Shown here one piece after another: positions 1 through 10,350 of a stretch of 64,000 bases of DNA. Position 1 is the first letter of the stretch. Each line of letters starts with the position of its first letter. Both the position numbers and the translations under genes were made by a program. The notes beneath the pieces are model-generated. The model saw only the letters and a program-made list of their open reading frames with translations, had not been told where the DNA came from and made no database searches. The stretch is from Pogostemon cablin (taxonomy: Eukaryota > Streptophyta > Magnoliopsida > Lamiales > Lamiaceae), in contig CM042958.1 of the NCBI GenBank assembly GCA_023678885.1, positions 12,580,852-12,644,851 of the forward strand. Direction: 5' to 3'.

Positions 1-774
1 GGAGAAAATATGGGCAGAAAGACATTTTGGGAGCTAAATATCCAAGGTCCACTCTCTCTCTCTCTCTCTTTCATAAAAGCCACATGAGCATGCAAAACAT
101 ACATTTAGAAACACTTGCATGGGAAAATATTAACAGCCAGTCATATTTGCAGAAGCTATTACCGATGTACGTACCGAGCTAGCCGAAACTGCTGGGCGAC
201 TAAGCAAGTGCAAAGATTGGACGAAGATCCCACCCTGTTCGAGATCACATACAAAGGAACACACAATTGTAACCAAACCAGTTACGGGGCTCCACCACCA
301 GCATCACCTGGAAAACAAGAATTGAAAAGTGACAACTCACACTGCCATCAACTAGAACAGCAGAATCAGCAACTTTTGAGCTTTAAAGCTAACCTCAGAG
401 TCAACACAGAGAACTTGGATATCCAGGAGATGCCACCCCACTTCTCTTTTCCATCAGCAGCAATTGGAAGCCATGACACCGAAAACCACCGTTCTCCAAT
501 CTCTGCCATTGCTGATGACAATCACATAGGAACAAATTCTCCATTCTTTTATTCACCAGCCACATCAGAATCAAATTACTTCTCAGCTCCACCGTACCAG
601 ATAACAAACCATGGCGGCGCTCCAGTACACCCATCCGAAACTGATATTGCTGACATAATCTCAGGCCATGCATCAACAACAAATTCTCCAATTGGAGGCA
701 TGGAGTTCTCAACCGATCATATGGCTGATCTAGATCCGAACTTCCCATTCAACATCCTTGGATATTTCACATAA
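1..774 (+). CDS. Group III WRKY transcription factor, 3' part (partial)
   Basis: Nuclear DNA-binding regulator that would bind W-box promoters. The window opens inside the W codon of WRKYGQK: bases 1-46 read as the rest of that heptapeptide plus DILGAKYPR, then a GT intron (47-152, containing a CT run) splits the R codon, the conserved position of the WRKY intron. Exon 2 is 153-774. It gives SYYRCTYRASRNCWATK and later THNC, i.e. C-x7-C and H-x-C, the group III zinc finger, as in the WRKY30/41/53 type. The C-terminal ~170 residues are rich in S, N, H and P with acidic patches such as HMADLDPNFPF, a plausible activation region. The 5' exon lies outside the window, so the exact orthologue cannot be assigned. 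Confidence 0.93.
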
Positions 775-1747
775 TTGAACTTCGAACTTCATAAAGATGA
801 AGGTCAAAAATGAAGTCTGTGGTTGCCAAAACCACTATGTGGATGCCTTAGAACCTTGAAACCTTAAAATCAGGAGGTGACATTCTCGTAGGAACTCATT
901 CAGATGCCTTAATTAGTAGCTAAAGACCAGGAAATAATCGACAATGAATAAAGCAGTTTAGTTTCCATGTAAAAGTATTAGAGATTTAAGGTAATTCAAT
1001 TTTTTGTGATGCTTTAGCCTAATCAGGGAATAATCATTTGAAGTTACTAATTTGAATTCAAGAGTTCATACAGACAAACACAACCAAAAAAGAAAGACAA
1101 AGAACTTCAAGAAAAGCCACTCTATATACATTCTTGTGGCAAACTCTACACAAATTCAGTATGTAATAAATGCCAAAAGTATAATGAAGACACTCTAAAA
1201 CAAGAAGGTTGGACCATTTAATATTGATCAACAGGTCACATTTCCAATAAATGGGCAGAGAGAAGATAAATAATGAAAAAGGCCAAGTAAAGGGTCGCTT
1301 GAAATGACAAAAACTAAGAAAAGGAATCAGATTTTGCCTGATGAAATAGCAGAGATGGAAAATTAATGGGAGTAGTATAAACATAGCAAATATTGATATT
1401 ACATTATATATGCAAGCTGTTAGGTCCAGATATATTGCTAAACAATTAGGGGGAAAATTAACAGAGAAAAGTGTCATAAGAAAAAAGCTGCACTGGAAAG
1501 TGACAAAATAAGGTGAATGAAAATAGACAAAAAACGGGATTCCTTGCCTTGTCTAAGAAAGATATTTTCCATGATATAATGTCATGCATTATATATACCA
1601 ACCTCCAAGATTAATTACAGGCATAATTACAGAATTTGGAGTGACACTCAGCATGCTAGAGTATTGACGAAAATGGAGTGCTGTGCATATCTTAGGACAG
1701 GGAAGGAGCTCCTCAATCTCCAATATTGGACTATAAGCATCATAATC
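775..1747. other. Intergenic region between convergent genes
   Basis: Holds the 3' flank of the WRKY gene and, from about 1680, the 3' flank of the minus-strand DUF3593-like gene. I see no coding exon, RNA gene or mobile element here; reading frames in it are AT-rich noise. Confidence 0.6.
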
Positions 1748-3309
1748 TCACATTGATCCCTTAGATGATGGTTTCTCATCCTCATTGGCTCCCGTAGTAT
1801 AATTAGGCGTCTTTCCATTTTCATCTTTAGCTTTTCTAAGGGCCTCCCTAAGGCCTATGACAATGAATATGTTGGTGAGCGTAAGCAGAGACTCAGCTCC
1901 ACCATGCAGCCAATCAACATTGGACAAAGATGTTCCATAGTGCACTTTTGCTGTTTGAAATTGAAATTCAGAAATTTTAAGTGAGAGTATATATCTTTGT
2001 TTCAAGTAAAAATTAAACGATGTCTTAGTGCAGAAAGTTACCATAAATTCCGGCAGGTACTGCAATGTTGGAGGCAAAGTAGCAGAAAAAGATGATGAAA
2101 TATTAGTACAAAATCAGATTTCAAGCTTTCCACAAATTAAGAACATTTAGTTATTGTATCTAATTAGAAGAACACAAAAATTTAAAACTAGAAAGACTGA
2201 CAACAGTTTGAAATGAAGTGCCCGACATATATATCGTAAAGTAACAGGATTTCTCATGTTTTATTTGTAAAGTCTATTAACTAAATAGAGTAATTTATAA
2301 AGTGAAAATGAATAAAAGATCCCAAAAAAATTGCCTGGATTGAATGCACTACTCCACGAATGAATTTCAAGAAATAATGCTAAATGATATCTGTAATCCA
2401 ACAAGCCGAAGTACAGTTCAAAGTTGCACAAAGAGGAATTAATTTTAGCATTACTTACTACTTGCATCATCCATCATTAAGATGAAATTTTTTTCCATAT
2501 CAGCATAAACATGATCAAATTCACCAGCCATGTTTACAATATGAACTTAAAACTTCCCAATTTGAATTTTCTTTTCCCCTTATTTAAGCTTTAAATCTGT
2601 GAGACCTTAAAGTGATGATATGGATAAAGCAAATCTCCATTGCATCCAATTAGTAACAGTAAGTTCAATCGCACAAGTCATGAAGAAAAAAAAAACCCAA
2701 CATTTCAAAATTCACCCCTATCTTTTCTCAATCAATACAGCACCAAAATCCCCAATGTGGTTCAACAATTTACAAAATATAGAACAACACAAAGAAGAGT
2801 AACATAATGCATCAAACAAATCTCAGAAATTTTCACATTACTAACAAGCATCATATTCTAAAAAACAAGACCCCTAATTTATGACGAATCGAGAAAATTA
2901 ACTTACTTGTAGCACCCACAAAGGCAAGCAAGAAGTAGAATCCAAACAGGGTGAGTTTTGGGGCAGATTTTGATTTTGTAATAAAATACAAGAAACCCAG
3001 ATAAGGAAACAGAGAGAAAGCAAATAGCTGTGAGGCTATGCTCTGTGAATCAACATTAGGCGCCCATGGATCCACCGGCAACAGAAACCCATTGCAAACT
3101 ATCCCCTTTCTTTTCCTGCAAATTATCCTTCTTCCATTTTCAATCCGAGCAGAGAATTGGTGATCGAATTCCCTCTTGGGAGAAAAAACGGTTTCTCTGC
3201 CACAGCTCCGATAATTTGACTGTGAATTGTAGTCTTTACACAAGAGTGAAGAAGAACTTGCCGATAGGAGATTCTTCAACAACGGTTGAATTTGCAGAAA
3301 ACTGGTCAT
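1748..3309 (-). CDS. Plastid-targeted membrane protein, DUF3593-like
   Basis: Exons on the minus strand: 3309-2907, 2059-2042 (18 nt) and 1950-1748; 624 nt, 207 aa. The ATG at 3309 gives MTSFLQIQPLLKNLL, followed by a Ser/Arg-rich stretch typical of a chloroplast transit peptide. The mature part starts near VDPWAPN, then a first membrane segment (LFAFSLFPYLGFLYF), a second (LTLFGFYFLLAFVGAT), the microexon residues IPAGIY, and a conserved block AKVHYGTSLSNVDWLHGGAE followed by a third hydrophobic stretch. The tail is charged and low in complexity. The pattern matches the small cyanobacterial/plastid family I know as DUF3593; function unknown. Junctions are ACA A|GTAAGT, AG|TA...ATG|GTAACT and ACAG|CA, all in frame. 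It is divergent from the ester synthase-like gene and has several site II motifs upstream. The family name is from memory and less certain than the gene model. Confidence 0.8.
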
Positions 3310-3426
3310 TTTATCCCCACTTTGCTGGAAAATTTTTAACTTCACATATTCAAAATCAGGAACTTATGAACAGTGGATCTTCATATTCTTCATACTTGCA
3401 GATGATGCCTGTTGACAACAATTTTA

Positions 3427-3540
3427 TGGGCTAAATCCAGCCCATTTAACATATTATAAGCCCATTTTTGTGTAGCGGGTTATCACTAATCTGCAATATT
3501 ATGGGCCAAATTTAGCCCAAAAGAATTCATTGTAAGCCCA
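3427..3540 (-). promoter_or_regulatory. Cluster of six site II (TGGGCY/AGCCCA) motifs
   Basis: TGGGCT at 3427, AGCCCA at 3439 and 3459, TGGGCC at 3502, AGCCCA at 3514 and 3535, i.e. 120-230 bp upstream of the DUF3593-like ATG. Site II motifs are TCP-factor sites common in promoters of plant housekeeping and organelle-protein genes. The plus-strand gene starts 330 bp away, so a role in both directions is possible. Confidence 0.6.
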
Positions 3541-3849
3541 TTAAAGTAGTAAGCTATATATATCAGTTGCAACTGTCAATTAGCTGACTTCCGTTTCTGG
3601 TCTGGTACATGCAATTTGTATACACTTTTATGTATAATTTAAATTAATAAGAATTATAAACTTTTTTTTTATTTAATTACTATCTTATGTAGTAACTTCC
3701 AAGTTGGAATGTGGCCAGTTTCCCTGCACAAGATCAACAATGCTGTTATTCACAGACTTTATGTGAGAGAAGTGTGAGTAATTTCTGTTAGAGTAGTACA
3801 TGGAAGTGTTGATTTTAATCTGCTTTACTTAAGGAATAATACACTTGCC

Positions 3850-3870
3850 ATGAACATCAATCTGCAATAA
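3850..3870 (+). promoter_or_regulatory. Upstream ORF overlapping the ester synthase start
   Basis: A six-codon uORF (MNINLQ) ends in TAA whose last A is the first base of the main ATG (TAATG). If the 5' UTR includes it, translation of the main ORF would depend on reinitiation or leaky scanning. The transcript start is not visible, so this is tentative. Confidence 0.4.
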
Positions 3871-6025
3871 TGTCCACAATCATGCATCTGCCTTTCTCCA
3901 TGCTAAACCCCAACTGCAGCTATCCAGTTTCAAGATTGCCAAACAAGAAGGGCAGAATCTTGTGTTCGTGTAAGAAAGAAGCTGATGAAGAACTGAAGAT
4001 GTTGTGGGATGATGGATATGGATCCCAATCTGTGAAAGATTACATACAAGCTGCTAAATGCATGATCAAGGCTGATGGTGGCCCTCCCCGGTGGTTCTGC
4101 CCCGTCGAAGCCGGCCCTCCTCTCACCAACTCTCCCACTCTTCTTTACCTCCCTGGTGCTCCTCCCTCCCTTCAACTTCAACGTTGTTTTCAAGATTTGT
4201 AATTATGGATCATGGTGCAGGAATTGATGGTCTTGGGATGGGTATGGTGCTGCATCACAAGGCTCTAGGGAAGGTTTTTGATGTGCGTTGCATGCACATT
4301 CCGGTGAGTGATCGAACCCCATTCGAAGGGTTGGTGAAGTTTGTCGAAAAGGCGGTGAGGGATCAGCATGCTTTGTATCCAAAAAAGCCCATATACTTGG
4401 TTGGTGATTCGTTCGGAGGTTGCCTTGCTCTCTCTGTAGCTGCTGCAAATCCCACCATTGATGTAGTGCTCATATTGGTGAATCCAGGTGAGTTTGTAGT
4501 TCCTCTTCTATTTCTACATAAGTCATTACATGATTCTTCTGTTTCCATTGCAGCCACCTCGTTTAATAGGTCTAAGCTCCAGCCTTTGATCCCTCTGATT
4601 GAAGCTTTTCCTGACAAACTTAATGTCGTACTTCCTTACATCCTGGTTGCTACTTTTGGAGATCCAATCAAGATGCTTAAGGTGATGAATAACAAGAAAA
4701 TGTTGAGCTCTCCTTCTAAATATATTGAGAGCCTCATTCATGAGCTCTCTGCTTCCATTACTGGAGTTTCTGCTCTGGCTTGGGGTGATGATATCTTCCC
4801 CAAGCAGTCCCTCATCTGGAAGCTTAAGCTGTTGAAATCGGGTGCTGCGTTTTGCAATTCACGCATCCACTCAGTTAACTGCGAAGTACTCATCTTAGCA
4901 AGTGGCAAAGATTGCATGCTTCCAAGCTCTGAGGAAGCTCAGAGGCTCTCAGAAGTGCTCAAGAATTCGAGGGTTCGTTTCTTTAAGGATAATGGGCATG
5001 CCCTTTTGATGGAAGATGGGATCAATCTGTTGACAGTGATCAAAGGTATATGCATGTATCGTCGTTCGAGTAAGCGAGACGCCATCTCCGATTTCATTCC
5101 TCCGAGCAAGTACGAGTACCATGATGCTTTTTACCAGCAATACGGATGGTTCCGTGTTGCTACTAGCCCTGTCATCCTGTCAACGCTGGATGACGGGGAT
5201 ATCGTCCGTGGACTTAAAGGAGTTCCAGACCAAGGGCCGGTACTCCTCGTCGGCTACCACATGCTTCTCGGCTCAGAAATCAGCACGATTGTGGGAGAGT
5301 TTCTGAGAGAGAAGCAGGTGTTGGTCCACGGACTGGCTCATCCTGAGATCTTTACGACAACCTTTGAAAGCACGATGCAGGAGCCTTCTTCGGGTTTCGA
5401 TTACATGAAAGTGTTTGGTGCAATACCAGTTACAGCACGCAACTTGCTTAGGTTGCTGTCGAGTAAGTCCTACGTTCTTCTGTATCCGGGAGGCGTGAGG
5501 GAGGCGCTGCACCGGAAGGGGGAGAAGTACAAGCTGTTCTGGCCGGAGAAGCCAGAGTTTGTCCGAATGGCAATTAAGTACAATGCCAAGATTGTGCCTT
5601 TTGGTGTGGTGGGTGAGGACGACATAGTAGAGCTGTTTCTCGACTACAATGACTTGATGAAGATCCCTCCAATGAAGGATATGATCAAGCGCAACAACCA
5701 AAAGATCACTCGCGTCAGAGACAAGACGCGAGTGGACGAAGAAGTGTCCAACCAGGACTTCTTCGTCCCGGGATTCATCCCAAAGGTGCCCGGGAGATTC
5801 TACTTCCTGTTCGGGAAGGCGATCGAGACGAGGGGGAAGCAACATCTGTTGAGAAACAGGGATGGTGTGCAGGATTTGTATGTGCAGATCAAGAGAGAGG
5901 TTGAAAGAAACATGGCTTATTTGATAGAGAAAAGAGAGGAGGATCCATATCGACAGCTGTTTGAGAGGTTGATGCATCGACTTGTTTCAACTCATATTGA
6001 TGATATTCCTACATTTGATCCATGA
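3870..6025 (+). CDS. Phytyl/fatty-acid ester synthase-like acyltransferase (PES/ELT family), plastid
   Basis: Exons 3870-4155, 4221-4487 and 4554-6025; 2025 nt, 674 aa. Family members (PES1/PES2 of Arabidopsis) sit in plastoglobules and esterify phytol or diacylglycerol with acyl groups during senescence and stress. The N-terminus is a short basic, Ser-containing presumed transit peptide. An alpha/beta-hydrolase half follows, with nucleophile elbow GDSFGG at about residues 157-162, likely Asp in ASGKDCMLP and His in DNGHALL. The second half is a DGAT2-like acyltransferase with VGYHMLLG and YPGGVREAL (about 495). Splice joins give LYLPG|IDGLG and LVNP|ATSFN, matching the family. Both introns are tiny (65 and 66 nt), and the second has no stop and keeps frame if retained. 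No intron interrupts the last 1.47 kb, which is unusual as far as I recall for this many-exon family. Confidence 0.9.
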
Positions 6026-6312
6026 ACACATAGTAATCTTGTTTGAGAATGATTACAACTATCTTAATTAATTGTAACTGCAGGATTAAGTATACTGATA
6101 TGAAATAACACTTTCAATATTTAAAAACCCTTGTATTGATGCAGAATGTAACTAACATTGAATTTTGTATTCACATCAAAGATTTAACACTTTGAAATCT
6201 ACAAAGGAAAACCTAACAATTCTTCTAAAAGTAATTTTGCTTTTGCGAAGATTTTTAAAAAAAAAATCAATTAGCTTGGTTTCTTGATAGACGAATGTGT
6301 GGTGAAGAAACC

Positions 6313-6714
6313 TCACCGGAATCTGCTGGATTGTTGCTCCGCCACCATGTTTTTAATCTTGGCAACCGCCTCTTCAAGTTGAATGAGGTCACTCAACCCT
6401 AGATTTTCCGTGATCGCATCCCACGCCGGTTTCTCGGTCGTAATGGCCTCGTAAATCCTGGCCTCTGCCTCGGTCGGAGGTGGCGCCGCCACGTCCAGCT
6501 GTGAAAATTCAGATTTATTGGCGGAGATATAGCGAGTGAGTACTGGACGGAAGTGGGGGTGGCCGAAGCCATAGGCTTTTCCAGTCCCGGAGACAATAAG
6601 CACCGCCGCCTCTTCGTGGGTCAAATAGCAGAGCTTCTTCACCGTCTGATTGAGTCCACAACGCCGTTTGGAGAAGGTGGCCTCCTCCACTGATTCTGAT
6701 TCCAATTCCGCCAT
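6313..6714 (-). CDS. Truncated type I MADS-like protein (AGL62-like)
   Basis: A single-exon ORF of 133 aa from ATG at 6714. Residues 9-60 match the second half of a type I MADS domain (ATFSKRRCGL, then KKLCYLTHEEAAVLIVSGTG and the AYGFGHP motif typical of AGL62-type M-alpha proteins). The basic arm that normally precedes TFSKRR and enters the DNA minor groove is missing; acidic MAELESESVEE takes its place, and no in-frame ATG upstream restores it. NQTVKK replaces the usual FKKA. It may be a degenerate copy or a protein that dimerises without binding DNA. The C-terminal 60 residues look like an amphipathic helix. Type I MADS genes are commonly intronless, so a single exon is expected. Whether it is expressed cannot be told. 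Confidence 0.65.
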   Translation of the reverse strand: MAELESESVEEATFSKRRCGLNQTVKKLCYLTHEEAAVLIVSGTGKAYGFGHPHFRPVLTRYISANKSEFSQLDVAAPPPTEAEARIYEAITTEKPAWDAITENLGLSDLIQLEEAVAKIKNMVAEQQSSRFR

Positions 6715-7214
6715 GATTGCCAAATTGGGATTACTAGGGTTTATAACGATCTGATCCACTCTATACCGGGTAAAAACGGAATGTAATCTGCATGATGTAT
6801 ATACATCTGTAATCTTTTATAGCAACCGATATGCTCATCTAATCTTTCATTGTTCAATAAAATAAAATAATTAAAAATAAAATTATTAACTGATATGGAC
6901 AAATATATTATTTATTATAATACATTTATTTTATACTTCAACGTATTTAAAGGGATGGGCTTAACGGTTATTAATACCGTGGGTTACATAACTACCTAGG
7001 GGGGAGCTAAAAAAAAAGTTATCTTTATTATTCATGATCTCTAACATATATTTTTGAGAGAAGAGGATGTACTTTGCAGGTTATCTTCGTAGCCATACGA
7101 GAAGGAGTCTTAAAGAACCACGCGTAGAATTCTAATTGATATTGTTACCTCTACGTTATTATTGTATATTTCTTTATTTATTAATTGTTATAACTTCATC
7201 AATAACTATACCCA
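6715..7214. other. Intergenic AT-rich DNA
   Basis: Upstream flank of the MADS-like ORF, then AT-rich DNA up to the 9-bp target duplication of the Mutator-like element. No feature recognised. Confidence 0.5.
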
Positions 7215-7849
7215 ATGAAAATAGGTCGCGGCTAACTACACCAATCATTTTAACGCATACATTAATTACTCAATACACCAATCAAAATTATATATACACC
7301 CAACTTTTACAATTATACCCTTTAAATTTAAATACTATTACTCATTCATTTAAAACAAAAATTACTTTATATATCACTCCTAAATAATTTCATACATCTA
7401 CCCCATCTTCTCACTTAACGCAGCACACAACATGAAGAAAAAAGGAGGAAGAAGAGCAGGAAGGAAGAAGAGAAAGATGAAAGAAGAGAAAAAACTTTGT
7501 CTAGCCATGCTAAATCAATTCAATGGTAGAAGAAAACTCTAATGATAGGATAATCAATCTAAGTATGTTTGGCTTCTCTCTTTTTTCTACTTTTAAATGC
7601 TTAGGTTTTTGTTAAATATGCTTCAATTGATAAATTATAGGTAGAATTGCATAAATTCCTTCATGGGTCATGCATTATTTGATAATTTGTAGTCTTAGGA
7701 TAGCATTTGTATATCTAAATTTCGTTGGAAGTTGATTTTTCGAAGCTTTTTTTGTTGAAAACGCAGATGTTGTTCGACCCTGGTTTGTTGAAATTTTGGT
7801 GCATTTTCGACCACCACTGATCGAACATAGGTGAAGGCGTTCGACGGGT

Positions 7850-8030
7850 ACCGGTCGATTGCGTAGTGTTATGTTCGACCGGTACTGATCGACTGGTTAG
7901 TGTAGCGTTCAACTGGCATTGGTCGACTGGATAATATAGCGTTCAACCAATACTGGTCGACTGGTAGTATAGCGTTCAACTAGTACTGGTCGAACATTAA
8001 ACAATTTTTCAACTATCAGCGATCGAACAA
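7850..8030. repeat. Subterminal tandem repeats of the Mutator-like element, left arm
   Basis: Four degenerate units of about 34 bp, each with GTTCRACY, TACTGGTCGACTGG and TAGTATAGC-like parts. Each unit itself is partly palindromic around GGTCGACC-like cores. The right arm has the mirror image at about 8770-8950. Subterminal repeats like these are typical transposase-binding regions, but that role is inferred. Confidence 0.75.
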
Positions 8031-8769
8031 TATGCTTTAGGAGTATTATCAATTTTTCATTTTTGTTAGACTAACTCTATATTATTTAAACTTGCAGATG
8101 TTGAATACCATTGAGATTGTGTGCATCTTTTACATTTTCCTTGCTCTCGAAACTTACATTTTCTTTAATTTTCCATTCTAACCCCACATTTCCCAATTAT
8201 TGAATTGAGTGTCACAAAAAAATAAGTATTTTGTATATACAATAAAAATTATATGATGCTACCCAAATATTCCCACAGTCCATTATAAAAATGAACTTTT
8301 ATTTTTCATTAGAATCGAATAAAAATTATCGCTAATCTGCCTAATAAATTTATTTTACCAAGAGTTTATTACTTATTAATTAACATGACTATATGAACTT
8401 TTAAAACTTCTCTCTCTAAATCCCTCCATATCAAATAATCAATGTTTTGCTCGAAGTTTACAAGATAATCTTTCCCTCATCCACAAACTCTCCCTCCTCA
8501 TCCTTCTCACCCATAAACTCTCCATCACGATCGTCATTTCTATTTATCCTTTCAAGTTCGGGATCATTTGCAAGTTTTGTCAGAAACCCATGCAATAAGA
8601 GGTGTAAGTGGAGGAGCGAGTTGTACATCTTATTGTTGTGCTTACGTTCCAACGTTTGTTGCCTTCTATTAGATGCAGTCATTTGCAAGTTCAAATAATA
8701 TAGAGTTAGTCTAATGGAAGCGAAAAACTAATAACACTCCTAGAGCATACTATTCAACCATTGATGGTT

Positions 8770-8950
8770 GAAAAATAGTTTAATGTTCGACTGGTACTGG
8801 TTGAACGCTACACTATCCAATCGACCGGTATAAGTTGAACGCTATACTATCCAGTCGACCAGTATCAGTTGAACGCTACACTAATAAGTCGATACCAGTC
8901 GAACATAACACTACGCAATCGACTGGTACCCGTCGAACGCCTTTACCTTG
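8770..8950. repeat. Subterminal tandem repeats of the Mutator-like element, right arm
   Basis: Mirror image of the left-arm array, read as units of the type GTTGAACGCTAYACTATCCA next to TCGACYGGTA. The two arrays have drifted from each other in many bases, so the element is not very recent. Confidence 0.75.
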
Positions 8951-9563
8951 TTCGACCAGTGGTGGTCGAAAATGCACCAAAATTTCAACAAACCAGGGTC
9001 GAACAGCATCTGAGTTTTCAACAAAAAAAGCTTCGAAAAATCAACTTCCAACGAAATTTAGATGCACAAATGCTATCCTAAGACTACAAATTACCAAATA
9101 ATGCATGACCCATGAAGTAATTTATGCAATTCTACCTATAATTTATCAATTGAAGCATATTCAACAAAAACCTAAGTATTTAAAAGTAGAAAAAAGAGAG
9201 AAGCGAAACATACTTTGATTGATTATCCTATCATTAGAGTTTTCTTCTACCATTGAATTGATTTAGCATGGCTAGACAAAGTTTTTTCTCTTCTTTCATC
9301 TTTCTCTTCATCCTTCCTACTCTTCTTCCTCATTTTTTCTTCATGTCGTGTGTTGCGTTAAGTGAGAAGATGTGGTGTGCATGAAATTATTTGGGAGTGG
9401 TATATAAAGTAATTTTTGTTTTAAATGAATGAGTAATAGTATTTAAATTCAAAAGGTATAATAGTAAAAGTTGGGTGGGTGTATATATAACTTTGATTGG
9501 TGTATTGAGTAATTGGTGTATGCGTTAAAACAGTTGGTGTGGTTAGCCGCGGCCATGAAAATA

Positions 9564-10350
9564 TTGTCAAAGTGTAGCGTGGCCCTAGTTAGTGTTACGA
9601 CCCAACCCAATCCGGATGTTACATTCTTTAGACAATAGCGTATGTAGAATTTTTTTTTTTTTTTTTAAAGCTATTGAATGTAGAAGTTACTTTATTGTTT
9701 AAATAATTTTGTCTTCCACTCAATTAAAATAAGTAATGCGTATGATTTGATATTTTGATTAACTCAATTTTATATATTTATGATTGTATATATATTTATA
9801 ACTCATATTTACGTATTTAGGATATTTTAACAATAATCGCCAAATATAAAGTATTAAAAAAATGTTATATCAATTTTGATATATAATAATTTAACCCTTA
9901 ACCTTTTTAATATAAAAATGAGAGTGTATCACGTAGTACATACGTAACTTTTGTGATGCCCACTTTTTAATTTTTTTAAAACTAATTCCTAATTACAATT
10001 ATACTCATAAAATTAATATTATACAAAAATATATATACATGTAAATAATCATATTATAACAAATTAGAATTATACTTTAATGCATCATATTTATTTTAAC
10101 TACCATTAACCATATTCTACCTATATGTTACTCGTACTCTTAAAAGAGACTGTCTATTTTGAAATTACTTAAGAATTCAATATTAACCTGTGCACACTTC
10201 TTCAATTCTCTTTTTTTGCCATTCCTGATTATAAAATAAAAGTATCAAGAATGCTAATTAGCTTTTCGATGATATGAACTCTTGTATGTTTGGAGTGTAC
10301 AAATAATTAACAGGAGAAATTACACATGCAGGGAAACAAGCAAACATGGT
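9564..10350. other. Intergenic AT-rich DNA
   Basis: Contains a poly-T run near 9650 and AT-rich DNA, then the 3' flank of the minus-strand SEH1 gene. No gene or clear element recognised. Confidence 0.5.

Larger units (their letters stand above)
7224..9554. mobile_element. Non-autonomous Mutator-like element with ~870-bp terminal inverted repeats
   Basis: Ends are GGTCGCGGCTAAC (7224) and, in reverse complement, GGCCGCGGCTAAC (9554). The 9 bp on both sides are identical: ATGAAAATA at 7215-7223 and 9555-9563, the target-duplication size of Mutator-like elements. The two arms (about 7224-8100 and 8690-9554) are inverted copies throughout, including purine-rich stretches near 7430-7510 and their complement near 9280-9350. 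A single-copy loop (about 8100-8690) separates them and holds a modest ORF on the minus strand (8458-8694). No transposase is visible, so the element would depend on another for movement. Either arm transcribed through would fold into a long hairpin, a source of small RNAs. Confidence 0.9.

Noticed and set aside
1058..1477. 139-codon minus ORF with hydrophobic residues
   Set aside because: AT-rich frame without homology, ATG context or splice support; likely chance.
3066..3434. Plus-strand ORF of 122 codons
   Set aside because: Antisense to exon 1 of the DUF3593-like gene, whose model is supported by splice joins and conserved motifs.
5273..5977. 234-codon minus ORF inside the ester synthase-like gene
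   Set aside because: Antisense shadow of a well conserved coding exon.
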